A stretch of 64,000 nt of DNA from JAOBAU01 sp034667465 (GCA_034667465.1 JAXDJV010000031.1:5776-69775), one strand, 5' to 3'; counted from the first letter of the stretch, positions 43,064-52,500 are shown. Numbers and translations are program-made. The notes: generated from the letters alone by a model not told the origin.

Positions 43064-43814
43064 GGGCATCGCGTCGCTTCTGTTCCTCTGCCTCGCGCTG
43101 ATTCAGCCTTCTGTCGCGCTTGCGCAGACGACCAACGACATCGAAGTGCAACTCGAAGGCTGCGAAGACGTCCGTCATGCCTCGATCATTTTGCACGGTG
43201 AAGATAAGGCCACGCTGCCGCTCACGCTCGCCGCCGACGGCCTTTGGAAGGCCCATCGGTTGCTGTCATTCAAAGTGTCGCAGACAACCGCAAGTCTGCG
43301 CCTTTATCCCGGCCGGACTACCTGCCGCCGCCCGCTGGCTGATCAGACGGACAAGCAGGGGAACGCCATCGCCCGGTTCGTATTTCAATGCGTCGGAGCG
43401 GACTACCGCCGCATCGAGTTCTATACAGGGGATGTCTCGATCGCGTACAAGCGACACTTGGATCAATCCGCAGATCGCGGCGACGTCGAATGTAACGAAA
43501 GGGGCGAATTCCGATCCGGTCACGGCACGATCACCGACGTCGATGCGAGTAGCGAACAGATCTTCATCTATCCCGGCATGGCGAGCGCCAATGTCAGCGG
43601 GCCCGGCATCCTCGTCAGCAACCTTGCGAAGACGCGCCATGCGCTTTTTGTGAAGAAGTTTTCGCGTGCGGAGTTGGGTGACCTCTTCGTTCGACAGCTC
43701 GCCACCGGCAACGCTGCCGGACCTCCAGTGCTTTCCGACAACTGGCGGCTGCGCATGCAGATGAGACTTGAAAAACTCGGAGTCAACGACGTCTCTGTGT
43801 CGGTGCGGCGATGA
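43056..43814 (+). CDS. secreted protein of unknown function, 252 aa
   Basis: Start at the ATG at 43056, with GGGGAGG upstream and an 8-nt overlap with the zinc-ribbon gene. Signal peptide about 1-24 (MNKGIASLLFLCLALIQPSVALA). The mature part has about five cysteines (EGCEDVRH, TTCRRP, FQCVGAD, VECNERGE) that may form disulphides, and no recognised motif. Third gene of the DUF3494 unit; its stop overlaps the next start by four bases (ATGA). Confidence 0.75.
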   Translation: MNKGIASLLFLCLALIQPSVALAQTTNDIEVQLEGCEDVRHASIILHGEDKATLPLTLAADGLWKAHRLLSFKVSQTTASLRLYPGRTTCRRPLADQTDKQGNAIARFVFQCVGADYRRIEFYTGDVSIAYKRHLDQSADRGDVECNERGEFRSGHGTITDVDASSEQIFIYPGMASANVSGPGILVSNLAKTRHALFVKKFSRAELGDLFVRQLATGNAAGPPVLSDNWRLRMQMRLEKLGVNDVSVSVRR

Positions 43815-44737
43815 CGCCGCGCATCATCATCTTCATCCTCGGCGCGCTCGTCGTTGCCGCCTCCGCGTCAGCGCAATTTCCCGCCTTCGACGTGGACGAT
43901 TTCGTTGCTCCCGGCGACGGAGTCATGTTCGTTTCGCGCGTCGGCACCGGCTACGTCGCGAACCTCATCGACGGTTATCGTCCCGCTGAGCAGAACGCGC
44001 TGTTCGTCCATCTGGCCAACAGCCTCTACTGGTCGAACTTTCAGCTCGACTACAAACGCAGCGAGGTTCGCGGATCGGAGGAGAGCGGACGCGCGCACGT
44101 GCAGAGTTGTCGCTGCACGCCGCCGATCTACTTCCCGACGCCGCCGCCGCGCGACGCCACGCCGGCCGCGCCGCTGCCGGGTTCGCGCGACACGTTGCAG
44201 TTCTCCTTCTATCGCCGCCAGTCGGGGATCGTCCTCCGCACGCGCGCAACATACGAGCGCCAGGCGATCGACACGACCGTCACGTCAATCACGAACGGCG
44301 ATGTCGTCGCGAAGTTGTCGGGCGATGAGCAGACGTTCGGACTCGATGCCGACCTTTCCTTCGGTCACCATCTTTTCGGTTCGCTCATCGTCGCGCGCAC
44401 GATTCGCGATGGCACGACTGACGACGACGCGCAAACGACAATCGCGTACGTCGCGCGCATTCCGGTCGTTTCGCTGCGCAGGATTCTCCTCCGTCCGACG
44501 ATCACCGTCGCCGCCGTCTCCGGCCGCGGCCACGCCGGTCTGAACGTCATCAATCCTGCCATCGAAGCGTACTGGCACGATGTGAATACGGGAGTAAACG
44601 TGCATCTGATCTGGAGTCCGCAAACGACGCGCGACGGCGTGCAGAGCTGGCGGACAAAACATCAGCTGGCGTTCTTCGTCGACTCCGCGATCTTCGCGCG
44701 ACTGTTCGGCGTGCTCGCGGCGCCGGCGAAGGATTGA
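43811..44737 (+). CDS. probable outer-membrane beta-barrel protein, 308 aa
   Basis: Signal peptide about 1-22 (MTPRIIIFILGALVVAASASA). The mature protein is a run of amphipathic strands (for instance DTLQFSFYRRQSGIVLRTRATYER and HHLFGSLIVARTIRD), with a Pro-rich loop CRCTPPIYFPTPPPRD carrying a Cys-x-Cys pair. It ends in a hydrophobic tail with no terminal aromatic, so membrane insertion as a barrel is not certain. Last gene of the DUF3494 unit. Its final 76 nt overlap the end of the DoxX gene on the other strand. Confidence 0.72.
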   Translation: MTPRIIIFILGALVVAASASAQFPAFDVDDFVAPGDGVMFVSRVGTGYVANLIDGYRPAEQNALFVHLANSLYWSNFQLDYKRSEVRGSEESGRAHVQSCRCTPPIYFPTPPPRDATPAAPLPGSRDTLQFSFYRRQSGIVLRTRATYERQAIDTTVTSITNGDVVAKLSGDEQTFGLDADLSFGHHLFGSLIVARTIRDGTTDDDAQTTIAYVARIPVVSLRRILLRPTITVAAVSGRGHAGLNVINPAIEAYWHDVNTGVNVHLIWSPQTTRDGVQSWRTKHQLAFFVDSAIFARLFGVLAAPAKD

Positions 44738-45105
44738 GCGAGCAGCCAGGCGCACGCCGACGCCGAGAACACCGAGGCATCGAGCGGCGATTTGATCCCC
44801 GACGACAGCGCCATCGCGAGGCCGAACACCGCGAGCAGAATCGCGGCGCCGACGGCCGCCTGGCGCACTCGGAATCCGGCGATGAGCGCGAGGCCGATGA
44901 GCGTCTCGGCTGCCGTCGCGGCGACGGCGAGGAATGGATACGTCACCGGCGGCAGGAACGAGTTCACTTCGCCGGTGTAGCGGATGAACTCCGCGAACGG
45001 ATGCGGGCCGCGGTCGAACCAGAGTCCGAATCGCGCCGCGACCGCCGAGAGGAACGCGGCGCCGAGTGCGAGGCGTGCACAGAGAATCGCCAACCGCGTG
45101 TTCAT
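44662..45105 (-). CDS. DoxX-family membrane protein
   Basis: 147 residues from the ATG at 45105. Four membrane segments (about 5-25, 54-74, 78-98, 105-128) and the DoxX start ARLALGAAFLSAVAARFGLW. DoxX-like proteins are small inner-membrane proteins of unclear function, some linked to quinol oxidation or sulphur chemistry. The 3' end runs through the last 76 nt of the convergent gene. Its start overlaps the cupin stop (ATGA), so the two are one operon. Confidence 0.82.
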   Translation of the reverse strand: MNTRLAILCARLALGAAFLSAVAARFGLWFDRGPHPFAEFIRYTGEVNSFLPPVTYPFLAVAATAAETLIGLALIAGFRVRQAAVGAAILLAVFGLAMALSSGIKSPLDASVFSASACAWLLAQSFAGAASTPNSRAKIAESTKNAS

Positions 45106-45554
45106 TGCAGGTCCAGCGGCGCGAGGTTGTGCTCTGCGCAGTAGCGGAGGTAGATGTCGCGCAGCGACGATGCGGTGTCGCGGCGCAGCGGCTGATCGTC
45201 GTCGCCGAGGTATTCCATCGCGCCGAACGACGTGATGTGGACGATGACCGGCTCGTCGCCGACCGCCATCCACGAATCGACGTTGCCGGCCGGCTCGAAC
45301 ACGTACGCGCCCGGTCCAACGAGCTCGCCGGTCTCGAGGAGTTGTCGCGTGCCGGAGAGATTGAAGCCATGCACGTCGCCGAGGTGACGGTGGCGCGGCA
45401 CGATCGTTCCGGGATCGAGGCGGAGGAGGAGCACGCGGCCGCGATCGTTCGGGAAGAAGCGCAGCGGTTTGAACGATTCGCCGGGACCGAGCGGGATCCA
45501 CGGGATCGATTCACTGTCGAGCGCCTGTGAGTTGTAGTTTTCCGGTACGTTCAT
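45102..45554 (-). CDS. ChrR-like cupin protein
   Basis: 150 residues from the ATG at 45554, with AAGGAGA upstream. The cupin motif reads RLDPGTIVPRHRHLGDVHGFNLSG (three His plus a following acidic residue) and a second motif with DEPVIVHI. The resemblance is to ChrR-type cupins and 2,4'-dihydroxyacetophenone dioxygenase relatives, which bind Zn or Fe. Operon with DoxX, divergent from the MocR gene, its probable regulator. Confidence 0.85.
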   Translation of the reverse strand: MNVPENYNSQALDSESIPWIPLGPGESFKPLRFFPNDRGRVLLLRLDPGTIVPRHRHLGDVHGFNLSGTRQLLETGELVGPGAYVFEPAGNVDSWMAVGDEPVIVHITSFGAMEYLGDDDQPLRRDTASSLRDIYLRYCAEHNLAPLDLQ

Positions 45555-45613
45555 GACATCTCCTTTTCGAGCTGCATGATCGCTCCGCAAGCGGCTCTGA
45601 TAAAGAGCCACAA

Positions 45614-45631
45614 TTGACAAAGTTGACAGGG
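45614..45631. promoter_or_regulatory. 9-bp direct repeat in the MocR-cupin divergent region
   Basis: TTGACAAAG (45614-45622) and TTGACAGGG (45623-45631) stand head to tail, 37 nt before the MocR start. Direct repeats are usual MocR sites, and either TTGACA could also be the -35 box of the regulator gene. Confidence 0.45.
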
Positions 45632-45650
45632 CCAAGTTCACTGGTCGTTG

Positions 45651-47060
45651 ATGGAGCTGCACGTTCATCTCGACGGGCGCGACGATCTTGCGCGGCAGAT
45701 CTATCGACAGCTGCGTGCGGCCATCCTCAGCGGCCGGCTCGAACGGGGCGATAAGTTGCCGCCGACGCGTGAGCTGGCGCGCCGCCTGGAAGTGTCGCGC
45801 AACACGGTGAGCCTTGCGTACGAATGGCTCGTCGCGGAAGGATTGCTGTCGGGACGAAGCGGCGCGGGAAGCTTCGTCGAAAGCGATCCGGTCGCGCGCG
45901 CATCGCGGCCTCGCGCCGGCACTCCAATCCGACATCGCGCGGTGTGGGACTCGATCGATGCTCCGTCGATTCGCGAGCGCGCGCCGCGCTACGACTTCGG
46001 TGTCGGCATGCCCGACGCGACGCTCTTCCCGTACGAAACGTGGCGTCGTCTCCTCGCTCGTCAGATTCGCGCATCAAAGCTGAACGCGGAGTACGGCGAC
46101 GCGGCCGGACATCCGAAGTTGCGCGCCGCGATCGCGCGGTATGTCGCGGTGAGCCGCGGCGTGAACGCGAGTGCGGACGACGTCATCATCACGAACGGCG
46201 CGCAGCAGGCGTTCGATCTGATCGCGCGCGTGCTGCTCGAGCCGGGGATGCGCGTCGCGGTCGAAGAGCCCGGCTATCCGCCGCCGCGGCAGCTCTTCAC
46301 ATCGCTCGGCGCGCGCGTCGCCGCGATCGCTGTCGATGATGAAGGACTCGACGTCGACGCGTTGTCGAACGACACGCGGCTCGTCTACGTCACGCCATCG
46401 CATCAGTTCCCGCTTGGACTGCCGACGTCGCCCGCGCGTCGCGCAGCGCTGCTCGAATGGGCGGAGCGCCGGAACGCGGTGATCGTCGAGGACGACTACG
46501 ACAGCGAGTTCCGCTTCGGCGGACGGCCGCTCGAAACGCTGCAGGCGATGGACCGCGCCGGCCGCGTGATCTACGTCGGTTCGTTCTCGAAATCTCTCCT
46601 GCCGTCGCTTCGACTCGGCTTCCTGATCGCGCCGCCCTCGCTCCTCGCGCCGCTGCGTGCCGCGAGCTACGTCGCCGGCTGGTACGCGCAATGGCCGGCG
46701 CAACTCGCACTCGCGTCGTTCATCGACGAGGGACTCCTCGCGCGTCACGTCCGGAAAATGCGCCGCGTCTACGCGGAGCGCCATGACCAAATCCTGCGGA
46801 CGCTAATCGCCGATTTCGCGAAATGGCTCACGCCGGTGCCGTCCGTCGCCGGTATGCACCTCGCTGCACGATTGCGTCGCGGCGGCATTCGTTTCGAGCG
46901 CGAGCTCGCGGAGCGTGCGCTCGCGAGCGGAGTCGGGTTCGATCAGCTGTCGGTCTACTGCACGATCGGACGCCGCCAGCCTGGAATAGTGCTCGGTTAC
47001 GGTGCGATCGCTACGGCGAAGATCGACGAAGGGCTGCGGCGATTGCGCGAATGTTTTTGA
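45651..47060 (+). CDS. MocR/PdxR-type regulator (GntR DNA-binding domain fused to aminotransferase fold)
   Basis: 469 residues from the ATG at 45651 (a TTG precedes it). The GntR winged helix (about 1-75) has LARQIYRQLRAAILSGRLERGDKLPPTRELARRLEVSRNTV. The fold-I aminotransferase domain (about 115-468) has NGAQQAFDLIARVLLEPGMRVAVEEPGYPP, VEDDYDSEFRF, and VGSFSKSLLPSLRLGF with the PLP-binding Lys. MocR proteins sense PLP or amino compounds. Divergent from the cupin-DoxX operon, its likely target. Confidence 0.93.
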   Translation: MELHVHLDGRDDLARQIYRQLRAAILSGRLERGDKLPPTRELARRLEVSRNTVSLAYEWLVAEGLLSGRSGAGSFVESDPVARASRPRAGTPIRHRAVWDSIDAPSIRERAPRYDFGVGMPDATLFPYETWRRLLARQIRASKLNAEYGDAAGHPKLRAAIARYVAVSRGVNASADDVIITNGAQQAFDLIARVLLEPGMRVAVEEPGYPPPRQLFTSLGARVAAIAVDDEGLDVDALSNDTRLVYVTPSHQFPLGLPTSPARRAALLEWAERRNAVIVEDDYDSEFRFGGRPLETLQAMDRAGRVIYVGSFSKSLLPSLRLGFLIAPPSLLAPLRAASYVAGWYAQWPAQLALASFIDEGLLARHVRKMRRVYAERHDQILRTLIADFAKWLTPVPSVAGMHLAARLRRGGIRFERELAERALASGVGFDQLSVYCTIGRRQPGIVLGYGAIATAKIDEGLRRLRECF

Positions 47061-47112
47061 TGCCGGCGCCTACGATCGGGCCGCCCCTCCTGGAGCGTGC
47101 GCCAGTTCGCAC

Positions 47113-47170
47113 TTGACATCAAGAGTTGCGTCAACGACAATGTCAATCCTTATGTCAACGTTTACGTCAA
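47113..47170 (+). promoter_or_regulatory. promoter overlaid by repeats of 12-bp period, before the Xre-RES module
   Basis: TTGACA (47113-47118), 17 nt, GACAAT (47136-47141) forms a sigma-70 promoter. GTCAA recurs at 47130, 47142, 47154 and 47166, and TCAA also at 47119, a strict 12-bp period. TTGACAT is also the reverse complement of ATGTCAA at 47140 and 47152, giving inverted half-sites. Probable autoregulatory operator array. Confidence 0.7.
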
Positions 47171-47182
47171 GGAGTGCGTGCT

Positions 47183-48451
47183 ATGGACACATCGCTTGTC
47201 CCTCGTCTTATCCGTACGGTTCCGCCGCAACTCGGTGCTTATGTTCGGCCGAGTCGTGTCAATCATAAGTCGCTGCTCGCCTTCCTTGCCGAAGGCACCC
47301 CCGCCGGTCTCGAAGGAGTGGTCTTCGATCCGGCGCTGGACACGATTCACGCCGAGTTGCGCGAGGACGTTAGCGAACGAAGGCTGGAAGCGGTCCTCGA
47401 TACCCGCGCTATGGAGTTGGCGCTCCGAGGCGGGTTCGTTGGTTCGCGCTGTACCCTTCCCTGGGCGGGCGATCAGCTGCACCAGCCGGACCGGCTGCGT
47501 GGAAATTCGGGACGAGATTGGGTCAGGACAATCGTCGAATGGACGGCGGAGCGAACCTTCACCAGCATTCTTGCTCCTGCGCATTATCTGGCTGACGGCA
47601 TCTCAGATCCGTGGTTTGAGATTGACCGTCATCTGACCATCATGCTGCGCGAGGAGTTGGACAAGGCAGGGTTGTCGGCTATGCCGATTTATTACCCGCT
47701 GGCACTGAAGAGTGACCTGTTCTTCGAACCACAGCAGCGGGAGCAGATGCGTCTCGCCCTTATCTCTCTTCCGATTGATGCCATATGGTTACGTGTCCAT
47801 CCGTTCGGCACGCGCAGTGGTGCACGCGTCGTTCGAAAACACATCCACGCGTGCGCCGATCTTCATTCGTCTGCGCTTCCACTCGTTGCAGAAAAGTCCG
47901 GCACCGTCGGCCTGGCTCTCCTCGCATTCGGAGCGGTTGGCGGCATCGAGAGCGGTATAACGATTGGCGAACACTTTGATGCTAACAACCTCCTTTCGTC
48001 CCGAGAAGACGGGAAAGCCTTTTCGCCTCTCCCGCGCATTTACCTGCCCGAATTGCAGGCGTTTCTCTCGAAGAAACTAGCCCGCCCATTTTTCGAAAAT
48101 CGCGCGATCCGCGCCCACTTTGCATGCAAAGAGGATCGGTGCTGTCCGCGTGGTTCGGATGACACCTTGAGCAATCCCAAACGGCATTTTCTCCGCCGTC
48201 GCACCGCCGAGGTCGCGCGCTTGAGTGTCTTGCCTGAGACGCTGCGCGCTACTCGTTACATGGAAGAGATCCTGCGGCCTGCTACTGATCGAATGGCCCG
48301 AGCGACAAAGGTAGAACCGGCTTTAGCTTCAACCCGTGAACGCCTCGACGTGCTCCGCAGTATCCTCGGCGGAGTTCTGGAAGAAGGTCAACCGGCTACT
48401 TTCTCTGCAGCACCGGAGGGAAAACGCATTCAGGCGAGACGAGGCGCTTAA
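47183..48451 (+). CDS. 422-residue protein of unknown function leading an Xre-RES module
   Basis: Start at the ATG at 47183, with AAGGAG upstream. No signal peptide or membrane segment. The pattern of strands followed by helices (GVVFDPALD, EAVLDTRAMELAL, FTSILAPAHYL, SAMPIYYPLAL, DAIWLRVHPFG, LALLAFGAVGGIESGI) suggests a TIM-barrel-like domain of about 300 residues. Near residues 312-335, AHFACKEDRCCPRG and NPKRHFLRRR supply Cys and His that could bind zinc. I recall no named family; similarity to tRNA-guanine-transglycosylase-like barrels is a guess. The base composition looks lower in GC than the flanks. The xre gene starts 35 nt after the stop, so the three genes are probably one transcript. 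Confidence 0.8.
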   Translation: MDTSLVPRLIRTVPPQLGAYVRPSRVNHKSLLAFLAEGTPAGLEGVVFDPALDTIHAELREDVSERRLEAVLDTRAMELALRGGFVGSRCTLPWAGDQLHQPDRLRGNSGRDWVRTIVEWTAERTFTSILAPAHYLADGISDPWFEIDRHLTIMLREELDKAGLSAMPIYYPLALKSDLFFEPQQREQMRLALISLPIDAIWLRVHPFGTRSGARVVRKHIHACADLHSSALPLVAEKSGTVGLALLAFGAVGGIESGITIGEHFDANNLLSSREDGKAFSPLPRIYLPELQAFLSKKLARPFFENRAIRAHFACKEDRCCPRGSDDTLSNPKRHFLRRRTAEVARLSVLPETLRATRYMEEILRPATDRMARATKVEPALASTRERLDVLRSILGGVLEEGQPATFSAAPEGKRIQARRGA

Positions 48452-48486
48452 ACATACACGCAGCACAAAGGAGAAGGGGATACCAC

Positions 48487-48825
48487 ATGGCTACGGCACT
48501 TGCAGAACGCCTCGACAAGATAAAGGAGCTCGGCGGCATCACCGGGAGGGACGTTGCGCAACTCCTTGATACGACTCCTGAGACAGTATCGCGCTGGACG
48601 ACAGGGAAGATCGATCCCCAGCGCGAGCGGCTGCAAAGGCTCCTCGAACTGGAGTTTTTCCTCACCGAACTCTCGGAGTTCTATTCGCCGGAAGAGGCCA
48701 AATTGTGGCTGTTCAGTCCTCATCGATTGCTGGCAGGCGAGACGGCCGCGGCCCGCATTCAGAGCGGCAAAACGGCGGATGTGTTCGCCCTTTTGGATCA
48801 ACTTCGGTCAGGTGCTTACCTGTAG
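48487..48825 (+). CDS. Xre/MbcA/ParS-type antitoxin
   Basis: 112 residues. N-terminal helix-turn-helix (about 15-45, GITGRDVAQLLDTTPETVSRWTTG) and a C-terminal toxin-binding domain (about 55-110, FFLTELSEFYSPEEAKLWLFSPHRLLAGETAAARIQSGKTADVFALLDQL), the classic MbcA/ParS/Xre pairing with a RES toxin. It should bind the upstream operator and repress its own operon. The stop is 2 nt from the toxin start. Confidence 0.93.
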   Translation: MATALAERLDKIKELGGITGRDVAQLLDTTPETVSRWTTGKIDPQRERLQRLLELEFFLTELSEFYSPEEAKLWLFSPHRLLAGETAAARIQSGKTADVFALLDQLRSGAYL

Positions 48826-48827
48826 AG

Positions 48828-49349
48828 ATGATCTACGCACCTGAAATGTTGGACATCCTGCAGAGCGCGGCAATTTCCGCCTGGCAGGGAATTGTTTATC
48901 GTCACATGTTCGGCGCACACAGGCCGGTTCGCACAAATACAACCGGCGCGCGTTGGAATGAGCCATCAGTCGAAGCGATCTACACCAGTTGTGAGCGCGA
49001 AACGGCTCTGGCAGAGGCGGAGTACTACATCTCGCTGCAACCGCTGCGACCGAAGGCGAAACGTACGCTTTATACGCTGCAAATAGCCCTGGGCAGCGTC
49101 GTCGATCTAACTGGAGAGGGAATTCTCGATAAACTTGGTATTACGCGTTCTGTTCTCTGCGGGGACGATCATGCGCCTTGCCGGTTGATCGGTAGCGCGC
49201 TCAATTGGCTCGGTCATGAAGGGTTACTGGTTCCTTCAGCTCGCAATCTTTCAGGAACGAACCTCGTGATTTTCCAACACGATCCGGCAACAAGCCAATT
49301 TGATGTGATTGGCGAGGAACCGATCTCCCACGATGAGCGCAGACAATAG
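48828..49349 (+). CDS. RES-domain toxin (NAD+-consuming)
   Basis: 173 residues from the ATG at 48828. RES motifs: GARWNEPSVEAIYTS with the catalytic Arg (R42) and Tyr, ETALAEAEYYI with the Glu (E64), and a C-terminal SARNLSGTNLVIF with the Ser and Asn. RES toxins such as MbcT degrade NAD+ by phosphorolysis or hydrolysis and stop growth. The toxin gene follows the antitoxin after 2 nt. No Shine-Dalgarno sequence of its own is apparent, so translation is probably coupled. Confidence 0.92.
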   Translation: MIYAPEMLDILQSAAISAWQGIVYRHMFGAHRPVRTNTTGARWNEPSVEAIYTSCERETALAEAEYYISLQPLRPKAKRTLYTLQIALGSVVDLTGEGILDKLGITRSVLCGDDHAPCRLIGSALNWLGHEGLLVPSARNLSGTNLVIFQHDPATSQFDVIGEEPISHDERRQ

Positions 49350-49541
49350 GGTACCTGAAGCTTTACCGCGGCCCCGTCCTCGTCACAACGTTCCCTTGGA
49401 TTGCCGGCATATTGCCGCAACACGTACCGGCCTGAATCGCCCGACGTAGATTCGCACTGCGTCGCCGTCGCCCGGTTGCCGAACTCGCTCCATCCTGAAG
49501 GGTAGGGAAACCGCCCCCGCCCGTCCCTCCTTAACAAACGG

Positions 49542-52500
49542 ATGGCTGACGACGCGCTGGTTTCCGGTGGCGAGCGACCGAGCCGCATGCGGCTGCCGTT
49601 GGCGCTTGCGCTCGTAGCGGTTGTGGCGTTGCTCGTGGCGTACTGGGCGTATGTCCGGACGCGGACGGCGTACTTTGTTTCGCGCGATCTGCGCGTGCTC
49701 TCCACATTTGCCGGGCAGATCGACAGCACGTTCGATGTGCTGAGCGGCTTCGTTCGCAATTTCGCGTGGCACATGCCGCGCGAGACGGCGATCGTCATTC
49801 ATGGGAGCCAGAGCAACATCACCGATCTCAAACCGTCCGATCTGCTGCCGGGTTTCGAAGGCGGACGGACGCCTTGCGACGCGCCTTCGTTCGTCGCGCG
49901 CGGCGCGATCGACAGCTACGGCGATGCGAAGCCGGCGAATGTGCTGCGCTACATCGAAGAGCGCGTTCCGACGGCCGAGGCGATTGAGCGGACGTTCGTT
50001 ACGTCCGCGGGCGTCAGCTGGATGCGCATCGCGTACGCGGGAGTGCGTGCCGATCCGACCGGACATCGGGACCTGACTCCGAATCCGGCCGCGTTCGAGC
50101 CGCCGAAAGTGGCGGACGGTCAGCGCCAGCTTCGCCGCGCGTGCGGCGAGATCGCGCTGTCGAACGCCATCAGCCCGCTCATCGGCCAGTCGTTTCTGCG
50201 CGCGTTCGACGCGGTGATGATCGTCGATGCGAAGACGGGCGACGTCATCTACGCGGCGCGTCCGAGTCGCGGGAAAGAAATTACGCCGGCCGACGTCGGC
50301 GTCACGAACGTGGCGGTCATGCGCGAGCGAACCGGCTGGCGCGAATACACGGCGCTGTCGGCGACGACGCTTGCGCAGCAGACGCGCGAGATCGACGTCG
50401 ACCTCGCCGGCGACAGCTACAAACTCTTCACGCGTCCGTACATTTTTGCGGCGGGCGGGGGAGAGGAGAAAGACGACAAGAAGGACGACAAGGTGAAGCA
50501 GGCGACGGCGGAACCGATGACGCGCTGGATCGTCTGCGGCCTCGTCGCGCAGGACCGCTTCGGCTCGCAGCTGCGGACGATCTCGGCGTCGCGCGTGGCG
50601 ATCATCGTCTCCATACTCGTCCTCGCGGTTTGCTGGTGGCCGTTCCTCCGAATCTGGCTCAGCGACGAACACCAGGCGCTGACGATCACCGACGCCATCT
50701 CGACGATTTTCAGCGCGGTGATTCTCACCGCGATCCTGACGCTGATCTTCGTCGACTCGGTCGGCTACCGGCAGCTCTCACAGGTCGCCGATCACCAGTT
50801 GCGCGACTTCGCGGCATCGCTGCAGCAGGACATCTCCACCGATCTGCTCCGCGCCGCGCGCGCGATGCATGCGACGAAGCGCTGGTCGGAAAAGCATGTC
50901 TGGACCGACTGGCAGCTGGCGAACTTCGGGACCGAAGCGAAAGGCGAGCTGCTCGAAGAGAGCGACATCGCCGGCTTCCCGTACATGCAGCAGATCGCCT
51001 GGATGGATGCCAGCGGCAATCAGATTTACAAAGCGTCGAAGAGCGGCAAAGCGCCGCGCGTATCGGTCGCCGCGCGTTCGTATTTCATCGACGCCATGGC
51101 CGGACGGACGTGGCATATTCCGGGACGGCGGGCGGGCGAAGAGGGGTACGACGTCACCTTCGAATCGGTTCGCTCGATGACGACCGGCAAGCCGCAGGCG
51201 ATCATGGCGATGCGGACGGGCCGGCCGCTTCCCGTACTGGCGATGGCGTTCGATCTCGTCGCCGTCATGCACGCGGTTCCGCCGGCGGGCGTGAAGTTCG
51301 CGATCATCGACGACGACGGCGAAGTGATCTTCCACTCCGAGCAGGAGCGGAGCGGCGTCGAGCGATTCTTCTCCGAGATCGACGACGCGCGCAGTCTGCG
51401 CAGCGCGATCCTCGCGCGGCGCGATCGTCACGTGACCACTCCATACTGGGGCGAAGATCAGAGCCTTTACGTGCGGCCGCTCAACGGCACTCCGTGGTCA
51501 CTGGTGACGTTCCGGCAGAAGAGCCTTCTGCGCGCGGTGAACATCGAGACGCTCGTCATCACCGTGTTGCTGCTGCTGCTCGGCGCGGGGCTCTACCTCA
51601 TCATCTTTCTGATCATCGTGCTGCGGATGCCGCGCTATCGCGCGCCGGCGATCTGGCCCGACCGCAAACGCGCCGAGGATTACGCGCATCTGATCGTCGC
51701 GTATGGGCTGGCCGCGGCGGCGCTCGGCTCGTGCATCTATGCGCTGTCGCCGGACTCGCTGCTCTTCGTGTTGTATATCGCTCCGGCGCAGACGCTGCTC
51801 AGTACGTATCTGCTGCTCCACAATCGCCGGCGCAGCTGGATGTATGCATTCGTGGCGGTCGGGTGGATGGTGATCACGGGCCTCTACATCTGGCTGATCT
51901 GCGACGCATCGATCGGCGAGCACCTCGCCGTCTCCTGCACGCCGCGGCTGACGAAAGCGCTGCTGCTGCTGTTTCTGGTGCTCGAGTCTGTGACGGCGCT
52001 CGGCTACTTCATCGGCCGCGAATCGACCATGCTTCGCGAGCTCGTCAAGCGCGTCCGCTATCCGTTTTCGTATCGCGTCAGCGGCGTGCTGCTGTTGATC
52101 ATCTCGGCTGCGCTGCCGACGATCGGCCACTTCAAAATTGCCTGCTGGCTGGAGCTCGAGACGCTCGTGAAGTACGCGGAGCGCGATCTGATCGCGAAGC
52201 TCGAGCAGCGCCTCGAAGGGGTCGCGGTGGAAGCGTTCGTGACGATGAAGGATCTCGAGAACGGACGCGACACGATCCTGAGCCGGCTGCAGCGCGACTG
52301 TTTGCCGCGCCAGTTCGGCTATGTGTTCGCCGGCACCGGTTGCACGACGCTCGATCGCGTCGCCGATTGCGGATCGTGCGAGCAGGGATCGCCGCCAGTC
52401 GTTCCCGATCCGCTGGCGATGCTTTTTCCGCAGTACTCCGACGAGTCGGTCGGGATGCGCGAGCTTTACGGCGGCGAGGCGAGCGATCACGGATGGCGCG

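Noticed and set aside
47113..47170. Repeats considered as a CRISPR array
   Set aside because: Units are only 12 bp with 5-base conserved cores and no spacers of uniform length near 30 bp; no cas gene nearby.
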